Under the pieces are notes generated by a model that was not told the DNA's origin, ran no database searches, and was given only the letters and a program-made list of their open reading frames with translations. Position numbers and translations under genes: made by a program. From Parabacteroides faecis (GTDB lineage Bacteria > Bacteroidota > Bacteroidia > Bacteroidales > Tannerellaceae), in contig NZ_BMPB01000004.1 in NCBI RefSeq assembly GCF_014647375.1, forward strand, positions 62,001 through 126,000: DNA of 64,000 bases. Direction: 5' to 3'. Below are positions 46,001-54,704 of this stretch, one piece after another; positions within the stretch are counted from its first letter, which is position 1; each line of letters starts with the position of its first letter.

Positions 46001-49000
46001 GACCGGTGTTAAACCGTTGAAAAGCTTCACTGTAGCAATCAATAATGTGGTAGAAGAAGGTACGGTTCCGGTCAATACATATACTTATTCGGTTATATTC
46101 GTTCAGAAAGTGACGGATAATATTGAAATAAGTGAAACAGGAGCTAAGACTCTGGTCGTGAACAAAGCTCCGGTAGAGTTCGTATTCCCGACCGATATTT
46201 TCTACCGTTACGGAAAGCGTAAGGTGGCCATCGAAGCCGATATCCTTAGTCAGTTCCTGGCTGCAAACGAAGGCTTGTTGAGCAGCTATGGTTGTTTCGA
46301 AAATCCGGCAGATTTGTTCCAGGTTATGCTGACTACCGCTGATTGTACGGCTGAAGCAACCGAAACAATGCCTAAGAATGGTGACTACGGCTATATGGTG
46401 AAGGTTCTTGATCCGGCCTTGTTGCCGAACTTCCTGCTTGTCGATCAGTTTGGTAGTGATTTCCACAATGTACAGAACTCTGTACAGATCGGCCAGCGTA
46501 AACTGACGATCACTTTGCCTACTTATCTGGCTGCAACAGCCGAAGAAGGAAGTGCTGCGAAAGCTGCATTTATTTTCGGTAAAGCGACAAAAGCACAGAT
46601 TGTTCAGCAGATTTACGATGATATCGTTGCTTTAAACGGTAGCAAGATTAAGAGCGATTATACATTGGTTGTTGATTTGATTACAACAAAGGCACAGCTG
46701 GATAAACAGAATCCTGTGATCGGTGATTATAGTTATACGATTGACCTTACATCCGCAGATTATACATTCGTTTATGAAATAGAAGGTGCAGAAGTGGATG
46801 AAACGGATGAGGTAACTGCAGTTAACGCTGTGAAGGTGATTGCTCCGGGTATTGTAATAACATTCAACGAAGAACAATTGAAAGGTGTTTGGAGTATTGT
46901 CAATGCGGCTCCTGTATATGAGCTGGCAGATTTGGCATTGGTGGCTGATGATTATGGATTCGGCTTTGTCTCTTTGAAAGAAGATCCGGAAAATCCGACG
47001 GCTGCGATGACTAAAGATCGCTGGAATGCTTTGTTCAAAAACAACAAACTGCATTGGGCGTTGTATCGTAACAATAAACTTCAGTTCCATGGTAATACCT
47101 TAAACAGTGTATTGGTCGATTCTATCAGGAATAATGTTACACAGGGTACTTACAAGCTTCGTATCATAGATGCTTCTACCTTGAAGGCGGCTATCGGAAA
47201 CTTCGAGATCCAGTTGGATACAGATCTGGCGACTTTGAAAGTGACTCCGGCTACCGTAGAGATAAAAGCTGGTAAAGAGGTTTATACGAAAGTATATGGT
47301 ACGGAAGTAACAAAAGATACCGACCTGAGTACTAAGTTAACATTCGTGGCAGAACCGAAGTTGAATAAAGCGAAATTGTTAGCCGAAAAGAATGTGATCG
47401 ATTTGTTCGAAACAATCCTGCCGGTTGACGAAAATGTCTATAAAGCAGATGCACCGGTAGGTGATTATCAGATCCGTGCAGTAGATGCGATGGTGAAAGA
47501 TATGTTGACTCCGGTTATCGGTGTTAAGTTCGCAGCAAGCGAAACAGAAGCCAAAGTAACGGTGACTCCGGCTCCGTTGGCAGCTGAAGATTTGATCTTA
47601 ACCATCTCGGTAACCCGTGAATATGGTGAAGATGCAACCGATGCAGACGTATATGCTGATGTGGCAGGCGACCTGTCCGATACATTCCGTACTGAGATAC
47701 TTGAGTTGTTGAACGGTGAAAAGGTAAACCGTACGAGCTGGCTGGATTTGTCCGGTGTTAATAAGAAGACAGACGTAGGTACATACGAACTGCGCTTTAC
47801 TTCTTCGGCTGTTGCTCAGATCGCAGCGTTGCTTCCGAACTTCAATATATCGGGTGCTACTCTTGTGAATGCCGGACTGACAGTGACGAAAGCACCGTTG
47901 ATCGTTCGCGCATGCAGTTACAACCGTGCATACGGTGCAGGTAATCCTGAACTTGAAATCGAATATATCGGTTTGAAGAATAACGAATATGAAAACCTGG
48001 CTGATGTATTCTCGGTAATGCCGAAAGTGGCAACAGATGCTAAATCTGATTCACGTGGTTCTTATGATATCTACTTCACGGTAGAAGGAGAAGCCCGTAA
48101 CTATGCAGTGACTCACGAAAACGGTGTCTTGTCGATCGATAAGATCCGTCGTACGATCATCTGGCCGGAAGATCAGCGCAATCTGGTGATCCCGGTAGGT
48201 GAAACAGTAGAGTTGTCTGCTTATCTGAAATCGGAAGCTGACGGTAAACCGTCTATCTACGATATCCGTTATGAGTTGTCAGGCAACGATCGCGAACGCG
48301 TGATCCTGTCTGAAGTATCGAGAGGTGTTTATGCCGTAACCGGAAATGTACGCACGGAAGGTGACAACTTTGTAACCATTACCGTATTTGCCGACGGCGA
48401 CGATACATATGAAGAGTCGATCCCTGTAACGGGTACTATCAAAGTGGTTGCTCCGGAAGGAGATGCCGCGAAGGTGAATGTGATCGTTTCCAACGTAACC
48501 AGCATTTACGACGGTTCTCCGAGAGCTGTAAGCGTGAAGGTGACAGATGTGGAAACCGGCGAAGCTGTGAAAGATTTCAGTATCTATTACGAAGGTGACC
48601 AGTTGGGATCGGTTCCGACCTATTATCCTTCTACACAGGATGCTCCGGTGGATGCAGGTGTATATACCGTAACGGTAAAAGCTACGCTTGGTTCGGTTAC
48701 TTATTCTTACACAGCTAAGAACAAGATGGTGATCGCTCCGAAGCCGGTTGTTGTAACAGCCCGTAACTTCGATATAAAGTATGGTGATGCAATGCCTGCT
48801 TATGCAAATGCTTACGATTATAACAAGAATGACTTCCTGAATGGTGAAGACTTCAAGGTCGGCCAGGCTCCGGTGGTTCGCCTCGTAGCATACAGCGGCA
48901 AGGCAGGTTCGTATAAGCTGACTCCGTATTCTGCACAGGACTTCGGTGGCAACTATGTGATCACGTATGTATCCGGTCTGTTGAATGTAAGCAAAGCTGC

Positions 49001-49766
49001 CGTGACTATCCAGGCCGATAATAAAGAGTCTGTTTACGGTAAAGAACAGGAAGAACTGACTTATACTGCTACAGGTTTCGTGAATGGTGAAACGTTGAAA
49101 GACCTCGGTTTTGCTCCGCGTATCAGTTCTACTATAACAAGAACATCTGATGCGGGAACTTATCCGATCACATTCTCTGATAATTATACATCCGATAACT
49201 ACGAAGTTTCTTATATAGACGGCAAGTACAATCTGCTGGCTGCTTCGCAGAAAATCAGTTGGAACCCTGAAAGCGTAATAGACGTAGAAGGTGGCGACGT
49301 GATCCTTACAGCGACTGCTTCAAGTAAACTTCCGGTTACATTCAATTCGTCTAACGACGTTGTTGCTTATGTGAACCAGATTGGAGACGCATGGATCCTG
49401 ACTCCGGTTACTTCCGGTACGGTAACGGTTACAGCTATGCAGCATGGTAACAAGAACTATAATGCTGCTGAACCTGTGGTAGTAACCTTCCTGGTAGACG
49501 ATGAATATCTGTCTGTCGATAATGAAAAGATCACAGTAACTGATCATATCGAAGTTTATCCGAGACTGTTTACTCACTCTGTGACAGTTGCTGCTCCGTC
49601 TGAGATCAAACAAGTAGAATTACTATTGATGAACGGAACGGTGCAGAAAGTTATTCGCAAACCGGGATCTGTTATTGATCTGTCATCATTTGGATCAGGT
49701 ATTTATCTGCTCAATGTGACATTGGAAGACGGAACATTCAAATCTGTGAAGATCATTAAGAAGTAA
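43089..49766 (+). CDS. Giant repeat-rich secreted protein with MBG domains and type IX sorting domain (2225 aa)
   Basis: A Sec signal (RRLLIFVLLLGGYITQAIAA) is followed by about eleven repeats of 100-130 residues between residues ~30 and ~1250. Repeat starts are near 32, 153, 258, 371, 481, 590, 691, 806, 930, 1030 and 1139. Each has a beta start (e.g. FPTDIFYRYG, RPTIDFTFGEYTV), a helix of the A-x-x-I-x-x-D-L/I-L type, an N-P or similar turn, and a closing G-x-Y-x-Y-x-V strand. I do not recognise this repeat. Residues ~1390-2060 carry MBG-type domains, with the motif K-x-x-Y-G-x-x-x-P (AYGAGNPELEIEY, IKYGDAMPAYANAY, SVYGKEQEELTYTATGF). The C-terminus (VYPRLFTHSVTV, IDLSSFGSGIYLLNV, SVKIIKK) is a type IX type A sorting domain. 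It lies 19 nt before the next cargo gene. Function unknown; a stalk-like surface structure is likely. Confidence 0.8.
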   Translation: MKKVYLIDVSRRLLIFVLLLGGYITQAIAADIYVPVKDVLSYYEGTSEANAEQLKSHIQSLIQDVVDQSGESATVSDVTVRGGGSAHTGDLVAGSYNYTFNITASSGTFNFFRAIDQNPITPNRVDGPTGGAVTVTVPLAIEIKARQAVGNLKFPANWGNYVYGTSVSNLYTKIQVLDMPGVSFNDASVFLVKDGASVQYTGSNLLEAGKYDVVVTFPPTGQFAYEPTLANCTKQETGSYISTKQLVVKEKPIDNTVFPVFAEKVGGLGELDPASNINLNRIKRLITNNISSSDDFISEIKVYSNSNFTNEVTSGPLSPGAVYSYRVVLLPNYGEGSNVSAGVGGASISLNTAQWSYDIANAIAIGKNTLPVKLPDFLSSPIRIGDYNDNTAVATMLKRLIQDINPDMVDQGLVPQIEVTGGTVSSGMADNTQLGYKVTVQGDLSQTNLNFVTDGNVSSANLVVNGNVCTFNNSLLFVTTLPTTHSLAYPGNYQINYEKEMLPKAVIRRIKSDLLVRNAGVLGNETFSVRLINNDLSNKNAIAETDDSFGYKIIINKSATLQEIETPANPRINVVNKETTIEITYSRSIAIVPRPTIDFTFGEYTVQYVKDMTRDQLAEKVREYIYLANPFVAEYIANVQITNTRIRENMGTATYRVTLSSDLDVLFSEVFVNGQQYNSTTFEGIVNITPRPIAKVKLYKYEFKKEGASNDMIEKAILADLLLKNPDMKGAYISSLTLVPTMSRDVYSYTVVFSPNDNIQKIEFTNEDGGIVIPIELFGYTTATYARSVRLTDNGQSLAEYPLPVNVQLPLWERPFGETADEYAEALLNDFRLTPGAERVTVPNLNNWGVKAYLINNETSTGNLPVRIAGESYPQVSDLYGYEVVAGANTQFSEYYTLNYTAPSSIHLTVNGNDAIAKLALRIMKAKCTLTLPQVDVTYKDINTKVALLDSVKKAVLEDPTNQKFFELVAKTGVKPLKSFTVAINNVVEEGTVPVNTYTYSVIFVQKVTDNIEISETGAKTLVVNKAPVEFVFPTDIFYRYGKRKVAIEADILSQFLAANEGLLSSYGCFENPADLFQVMLTTADCTAEATETMPKNGDYGYMVKVLDPALLPNFLLVDQFGSDFHNVQNSVQIGQRKLTITLPTYLAATAEEGSAAKAAFIFGKATKAQIVQQIYDDIVALNGSKIKSDYTLVVDLITTKAQLDKQNPVIGDYSYTIDLTSADYTFVYEIEGAEVDETDEVTAVNAVKVIAPGIVITFNEEQLKGVWSIVNAAPVYELADLALVADDYGFGFVSLKEDPENPTAAMTKDRWNALFKNNKLHWALYRNNKLQFHGNTLNSVLVDSIRNNVTQGTYKLRIIDASTLKAAIGNFEIQLDTDLATLKVTPATVEIKAGKEVYTKVYGTEVTKDTDLSTKLTFVAEPKLNKAKLLAEKNVIDLFETILPVDENVYKADAPVGDYQIRAVDAMVKDMLTPVIGVKFAASETEAKVTVTPAPLAAEDLILTISVTREYGEDATDADVYADVAGDLSDTFRTEILELLNGEKVNRTSWLDLSGVNKKTDVGTYELRFTSSAVAQIAALLPNFNISGATLVNAGLTVTKAPLIVRACSYNRAYGAGNPELEIEYIGLKNNEYENLADVFSVMPKVATDAKSDSRGSYDIYFTVEGEARNYAVTHENGVLSIDKIRRTIIWPEDQRNLVIPVGETVELSAYLKSEADGKPSIYDIRYELSGNDRERVILSEVSRGVYAVTGNVRTEGDNFVTITVFADGDDTYEESIPVTGTIKVVAPEGDAAKVNVIVSNVTSIYDGSPRAVSVKVTDVETGEAVKDFSIYYEGDQLGSVPTYYPSTQDAPVDAGVYTVTVKATLGSVTYSYTAKNKMVIAPKPVVVTARNFDIKYGDAMPAYANAYDYNKNDFLNGEDFKVGQAPVVRLVAYSGKAGSYKLTPYSAQDFGGNYVITYVSGLLNVSKAAVTIQADNKESVYGKEQEELTYTATGFVNGETLKDLGFAPRISSTITRTSDAGTYPITFSDNYTSDNYEVSYIDGKYNLLAASQKISWNPESVIDVEGGDVILTATASSKLPVTFNSSNDVVAYVNQIGDAWILTPVTSGTVTVTAMQHGNKNYNAAEPVVVTFLVDDEYLSVDNEKITVTDHIEVYPRLFTHSVTVAAPSEIKQVELLLMNGTVQKVIRKPGSVIDLSSFGSGIYLLNVTLEDGTFKSVKIIKK

Positions 49767-49785
49767 CCTGTAAAACTAATTTAGT

Positions 49786-52700
49786 ATGAAGAAATATATT
49801 AAATCAATATTAACATCGAGGAAGCAGCTTATGCTGCTTCCCCTGATGCTCGTTTCAGGCGGTATCATGCAGGCACAGACAGCTGTTCCTGATACTATAT
49901 ATGTGAGTTTCAATGCCAATACACCGTTAGCGATGACCTATGGTCAGGAACTGGGAACGGTGGCAGGAGGTATTAGCGGGGCCAGTTTCAACTACTTCTA
50001 TGTGAATGGAGATGGAAGTGTACATGGTAATATCGGAGAAGGAGTAACATTTAAAGCTCCGACGCAGGCTCTTGATGTCCTGAAGTTTTCAGCAACGCCA
50101 ACAGTTAGCGGAGGGGAAACGCTGGGTTTTGTTGCGAATAATCTGACTGGTTATTTTCAATATGCAAATTCAAGCAATGTCGTGTTCTTCGTCAGTAACC
50201 GGGAAGGTACATTTACAAGTATGCCTCTTACGGTGAATCCCGCTGAGTTAAATATTGCGGCTAAGGATACCAGCCGTTTCTATGGAGATGAGAATCCGGT
50301 AACGCCCTGGTCTACCAAAGACTTTGTGTTCGACGGATTTGTAAATGGAGATACGGAAGCCATTTTCACCAATTCACAGGTGAATATGTTGCCGACTGTC
50401 TCTTATTCTGCTGCCGATAAAAGTTCGGCTCCCGGAACTTATGTGATCGAACTGACCGGTGGTCAGGCGGCCAACTATTCACTGAATTTGCTGGTTTGGT
50501 CTGATACCTGGCAGGAAGGCAGAGGTTTGCTGACTGTTAACAAAGCTCCTCTTACACTGGCTGTACCCGACAGTGTCCGTTTATACGATGACGCTAATAT
50601 CGGAACTATTCCGGCTGGCGAACTTGTTATAACGGCTGGCGAGTTGAAGAATGAGCAGACTCTGGAAGGCTTGTTTGAAGGGGATAATCTGGCTGTCGTT
50701 CATACGGCTGTTTCAGCTGCGGTAAATAAACCTAAAAGCGATGTTGGTACATACAGCTATGAGCTGACGGAAGCTGCGACCACTCAGGTTACATGGAGAT
50801 TGTCTAATTATGATATCCAGGCAATTGCTGCCGGAAAGTATGAAGTGAAGAAAGATACGATCACCATTACGGTCTTTGATGCGTATCAGGCAGTAACTAT
50901 AGAGGCTAAATCTGTCAATGTCATGCAGAAAATCTATGGTGAAGCGAATCCGGACGGATACTTCTGGCTGAAAAAGAGAGCGGAGAAACCTGCTGCGACA
51001 GCTCCTTCCTATGCTTTCTCTAAAGTAGCTGAGGCGGTGAATTATATTTCTGCAACGGCTGAAGGCGATAAAGGTTTCAAGGTTGCTCCACTTGCCGGAT
51101 ATTATGATTACGAAGGTAAGAAAGCAACTGAAAAGACAGAGGTGAATCTGAAACGTGAAAAGCCGAATCAGAAAGAGGACAGCCTGTATGTTGCCAAAGT
51201 GGATAATATCGACAAGGTTTCTTCTCTGAACTATGCGTTCAAGACTGTCGACGGTTCATTCCTGATCAACCAGCGTCAACTGGCTATCTGGAAAGTGATT
51301 GTAGACCGCGTATACGGTGAAGCCGATAAGGACACGACCTGGACATTCGAACCGAACGATGCCGACAAGAAACGTGGTCTGGCTATCTTTGATGCCAAAT
51401 ATCAGACAACAAGTACTCCTGACGATATTATCGACTTTATGCCGAAAGTAGTCGTTAAGCCAGTTGCTGCCGATAACACCCTGCATGCAGGATCTTATAA
51501 CGATACTTTGCAGATTAAGGTAGTTACGGAAGACAAGTCTGTTCAACCTCCGTTCGTGGCGAAAGATCGTAATTATAAGTTGCTTATGAATACATTGGTT
51601 CCGGGTACTAAAACGAACGACAGCGTTCGTCTGGAAGTGGCGAAAGCACCGCTGATCATCCGTCTGGATACGATCAAGAGAGCTTATGCTTCGGCCGATC
51701 CTGAATTTAACAAAGCAGAGGTTCAGAAAGAATTCATTTCTTATGAAGGTTTCAAACTGGACGAATCGGCGAACAATCTGGATTCAACGGCGACGGTAAC
51801 TGTCGGTAACCGTATCAAGAACCTGGTTATCAATAACCGTCCGGAAGGTATCCTGCCGGTAGGCACATACGAACTGACGGGTATTACCGCTATTAATGAG
51901 GAAAATCCGAATTATGAAATTACAATTGTAGGAAAAGCCCGTTATCAGATTTATCCGGATAACAGCTATGTCATGGTTTGGACTCCGATACAGAACGAAT
52001 TGATCGTAGGCGACCTTGTACGGTTGAATGCTGTAGTAAAACAGGGGACGACTGTAATTGCCGAAGGTTCTCAGATCACTTACGAATCTTCCAATCCGGC
52101 TCTGATCCAGGTTGAAAAGGTAGAAAGTATCTGGTATCTGCGTGCAAAAGACCTGACCGGTGACGAAGGTGTTACAATCACTGCCCGTTACAATGCAGAA
52201 TCCGGACAGGAGGAAGCTCTGAAATCGGAAGTATTTAAAGTAGTACGTCTGAAGAACGAAGCTGATTACAATGTCGTTCTGGGCAATATGGTATTCGATT
52301 ACGACGGTACGCCGAAAGCAGCCGATGTACAATTGACAGACCTGAAAGGTATCACGACATATAATCCGATCATTACTTACGACGGCGATCCTGATCTGCC
52401 GGTTGAAGCGGGTATCTATAACATCTCTATCTTTGTGAAACATAATGGTTCCGACCTGCTTGTCCGCAAGGAAAAGATGCAGATCAAACCGCGCGAAGTA
52501 TATGTGAAGCCGAAAGATGCGTTGATCTCTTATGGTGAAGAGTTACCGGCAACATTCGAATATACTTATTCCGGATTTATCGGCAGCGACGATTTCAGGG
52601 CAGCAACTGCTCCTGTTGTAAAAGTCGCCGGTACGATTACCGGAGCCGGTAACTATACATTATATGTAGAAGGCGGTGATCCGGGTACAAACTATACAGT

Positions 52701-53493
52701 AGTAGGAGGTACGGGAACACTTACCGTTTCGAAAGCCATTCTGACAATCAAGGCGGGCACGGTCAATATCGTTTACGGTGATGAAATTCCTGAACTGACA
52801 CCTGCATACGAAGGTTTTGTCGGTAGTGATAATCCGGATGTATTGAACTTCCTGTATACTGTGAAGACGAATGTGAAACCTGTCAATGCCGGTACTTACG
52901 ACCTGATTATCGACTGTCTGAGTTCAGATGAAGATAATTATGCCGTTACTTTGGTGCCTGGAAAACTGACAATAGCCAAAGCGGCTGCCGGTCTTCAGTA
53001 TTCTGTAGAATCGACAACTGTCATGGTAGGTGATTCTGTTCTGTTGTATGCAAGCTGCGAATCTCCGGCTAAGATTTCTTATGCTGCCGAATCGATCCAG
53101 ATTGCAGGTTTGCGTGAACATGCGGAAGGTGTACATGTGATCGGTAAGAGTGAAGGCATAAGTAAGGTTTACATCACTATACCGGAGTCGACCAACCATT
53201 TGGCACATCGCGATTCTGTAATCTTCAATGTGAAACTAGGTTCAGTAGGTAATGAATCTATCACTTTGCAGGGTGTCGGCCTGTATCCTACGATCGTAGA
53301 GTATAATGCGACAGTTGTATCTGAAACTCCGGTGGAAGCGATCTATGTAGTCGATGCAGCCGGTAAGCTCCGGAAACTTATTAAGAATCCGGAACAGGTG
53401 ATCGACCTGAGCCAGTTGCGTAGCGGTTATTATCTGGTACGTATCGTTTTGACAAATGGCGAAGCGAAGACGGTTCGGATCATAAAGAAGTAG
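49786..53493 (+). CDS. MBG-domain secreted protein with type IX sorting domain (1235 aa)
   Basis: Signal peptide MKKYIKSILTSRKQLMLLPLMLVSGGIMQAQ. MBG-type modules are recognisable near residue 155 (FYGDENPVTPWSTKDFVFDGF), 901 (ISYGEELPATFEYTYSGFIG) and 986 (IVYGDEIPELTPAYEGFVG), each ending in a Y-x-x-x-x-x-G-x-L-x-I strand; the regions in between look related but more divergent. The end (GLYPTIVEYNATVV, IDLSQLRSGYYLVRIV, TVRIIKK) is a type IX sorting domain similar to that of the previous gene. The two genes are separated by 19 nt, so they are surely expressed together. A terminator follows. No enzyme motif; probably a surface or adhesive structure. Confidence 0.85.
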   Translation: MKKYIKSILTSRKQLMLLPLMLVSGGIMQAQTAVPDTIYVSFNANTPLAMTYGQELGTVAGGISGASFNYFYVNGDGSVHGNIGEGVTFKAPTQALDVLKFSATPTVSGGETLGFVANNLTGYFQYANSSNVVFFVSNREGTFTSMPLTVNPAELNIAAKDTSRFYGDENPVTPWSTKDFVFDGFVNGDTEAIFTNSQVNMLPTVSYSAADKSSAPGTYVIELTGGQAANYSLNLLVWSDTWQEGRGLLTVNKAPLTLAVPDSVRLYDDANIGTIPAGELVITAGELKNEQTLEGLFEGDNLAVVHTAVSAAVNKPKSDVGTYSYELTEAATTQVTWRLSNYDIQAIAAGKYEVKKDTITITVFDAYQAVTIEAKSVNVMQKIYGEANPDGYFWLKKRAEKPAATAPSYAFSKVAEAVNYISATAEGDKGFKVAPLAGYYDYEGKKATEKTEVNLKREKPNQKEDSLYVAKVDNIDKVSSLNYAFKTVDGSFLINQRQLAIWKVIVDRVYGEADKDTTWTFEPNDADKKRGLAIFDAKYQTTSTPDDIIDFMPKVVVKPVAADNTLHAGSYNDTLQIKVVTEDKSVQPPFVAKDRNYKLLMNTLVPGTKTNDSVRLEVAKAPLIIRLDTIKRAYASADPEFNKAEVQKEFISYEGFKLDESANNLDSTATVTVGNRIKNLVINNRPEGILPVGTYELTGITAINEENPNYEITIVGKARYQIYPDNSYVMVWTPIQNELIVGDLVRLNAVVKQGTTVIAEGSQITYESSNPALIQVEKVESIWYLRAKDLTGDEGVTITARYNAESGQEEALKSEVFKVVRLKNEADYNVVLGNMVFDYDGTPKAADVQLTDLKGITTYNPIITYDGDPDLPVEAGIYNISIFVKHNGSDLLVRKEKMQIKPREVYVKPKDALISYGEELPATFEYTYSGFIGSDDFRAATAPVVKVAGTITGAGNYTLYVEGGDPGTNYTVVGGTGTLTVSKAILTIKAGTVNIVYGDEIPELTPAYEGFVGSDNPDVLNFLYTVKTNVKPVNAGTYDLIIDCLSSDEDNYAVTLVPGKLTIAKAAAGLQYSVESTTVMVGDSVLLYASCESPAKISYAAESIQIAGLREHAEGVHVIGKSEGISKVYITIPESTNHLAHRDSVIFNVKLGSVGNESITLQGVGLYPTIVEYNATVVSETPVEAIYVVDAAGKLRKLIKNPEQVIDLSQLRSGYYLVRIVLTNGEAKTVRIIKK

Positions 53494-53569
53494 TTTTGTA
53501 TTGATGACATATGTCTTTTCACTGGCGAATGCAGATTCACCGGTAAAGAGATAATATAGATAAAAAGAG

Positions 53570-53600
53570 AAGCCTTCCGGATGAATATTCGGAGGGCTTT
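53570..53600 (+). terminator. Terminator after the MBG-protein genes
   Basis: Arms AGCCTTCCG (53571-53579) and CGGAGGGCT (53590-53598), one G-T pair, followed by TTTTATATATTT. Confidence 0.8.
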
Positions 53601-53602
53601 TA

Positions 53603-53610
53603 TATATTTG
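53603..53610 (+). promoter_or_regulatory. -7 promoter element of the 323-aa secreted protein gene
   Basis: TATATTTG, 30 nt before the start codon, directly after the terminator of the giant genes. This suggests that the 323-aa gene is not controlled by the upstream switch. Confidence 0.55.
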
Positions 53611-53639
53611 TAGTATAAATCACTATAAAACAAAGTATT

Positions 53640-54611
53640 ATGAGGAAAAATCTACTAAGGCTTTTATGTTGTATTTTGATTATTAACAGCTCTGCGTTTT
53701 GTTGCTATCTCAGTGCCCAATCCATTCCGAATGGTGATTTCTCTGCAGAGTGGGAGACTGGTTATAATGGAGTCGGTAAGCAGCCGGCCGGATGGAAAGC
53801 TTCGAATGTCAGTCAGATGGGGGTAAAGAAAGAATTGGTAACCCGTAGTTCTGATGGTTCTGTTCTGTTAACCAATCAGTTTGTCGGTTTGTTCGGGATG
53901 GGCTCGAATGCGCCGGCTTATATCTCTTTAGGTACTCCGTGGGTATATGCCAATATCTCGGATATCTCCAAAAGTGACGGAGGTACGACGGGAGGAATAG
54001 AATTTACCCATCGTCCGGATTCGATAGTCGGCGTGTTCAAACGTAAAGCAGTGTCGGAAGAGACTGCCTGGATTGTTCTTTATCTGTGGAAAGGAACAGT
54101 CGTATCTTCCAGTCCTGATGATAAAGAATTGATCGACAACGAGAAAGATGTGCTGGCGGAGAACGGTTCCGTTACCCTGATCGGTAAAGCCGAATATGAA
54201 ATAAAAGGCGAACTGTCCGACTGGACACGTATTTCTGTGCCGATCGATTATTATTCTGATGAGATACCCGAAAAGATGAATATAACACTTTCGGGAGCAG
54301 ATTACCGTAACCGTAGTAAGATAAAAGAGAATAACACCCTGTCGGTACAGCGTGTTGATCTGGTATATAAAGATCCGGTATCGACGGAAAAAATTAGTTT
54401 GCCTGCCGGTAGTCTGTCTATTGTGGATAATATCTTGTATTTGGACGGCAATTACAATAACCTGGCAGTCTACGCAATGGATGGAAAACTGGTCTTTCAC
54501 TCTCGTTATCCGGGAGAAACAGTCTCCTTGTCATCTCTTTCTATGGGTGTCTATACCTTGAGAATCGAAGGAAGAGAGGGAGTGCAAACGATGAAGTTCC
54601 GGATTCGTTAA
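53640..54611 (+). CDS. Secreted PCMD-like domain protein with type IX-like C-terminus (323 aa)
   Basis: Signal peptide (LLCCILIINSSAFCCYLSAQ). The start of the mature protein, SIPNGDFSAEWE, followed by GKQPAGWKASN, is characteristic of the 'putative carbohydrate metabolism' (PCMD) domain, a beta-sandwich found in Bacteroidetes surface proteins. The C-terminal part (SLSIVDNILYLDGNYNNLAVY, VSLSSLSMGVYTLRIEG, ending MKFRIR) resembles a type IX sorting domain. It has its own -7 element, so it may be expressed independently of the giant neighbours. Function unknown, probably carbohydrate-binding. Confidence 0.7.
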   Translation: MRKNLLRLLCCILIINSSAFCCYLSAQSIPNGDFSAEWETGYNGVGKQPAGWKASNVSQMGVKKELVTRSSDGSVLLTNQFVGLFGMGSNAPAYISLGTPWVYANISDISKSDGGTTGGIEFTHRPDSIVGVFKRKAVSEETAWIVLYLWKGTVVSSSPDDKELIDNEKDVLAENGSVTLIGKAEYEIKGELSDWTRISVPIDYYSDEIPEKMNITLSGADYRNRSKIKENNTLSVQRVDLVYKDPVSTEKISLPAGSLSIVDNILYLDGNYNNLAVYAMDGKLVFHSRYPGETVSLSSLSMGVYTLRIEGREGVQTMKFRIR

Positions 54612-54658
54612 AAGATATTATTATTCGGTGTAGGGAGGATATTCTGGTCAGAATGGTG

Positions 54659-54666
54659 TATATTTG
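54659..54666 (+). promoter_or_regulatory. -7 promoter element of the aldose 1-epimerase gene
   Basis: TATATTTG followed by CCC, 39 nt before the start codon. No clear TTTG at -33. Confidence 0.55.
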
Positions 54667-54704
54667 CCCCATATCCAACAAACACTTTAATTTATCAATT
54701 TGAA

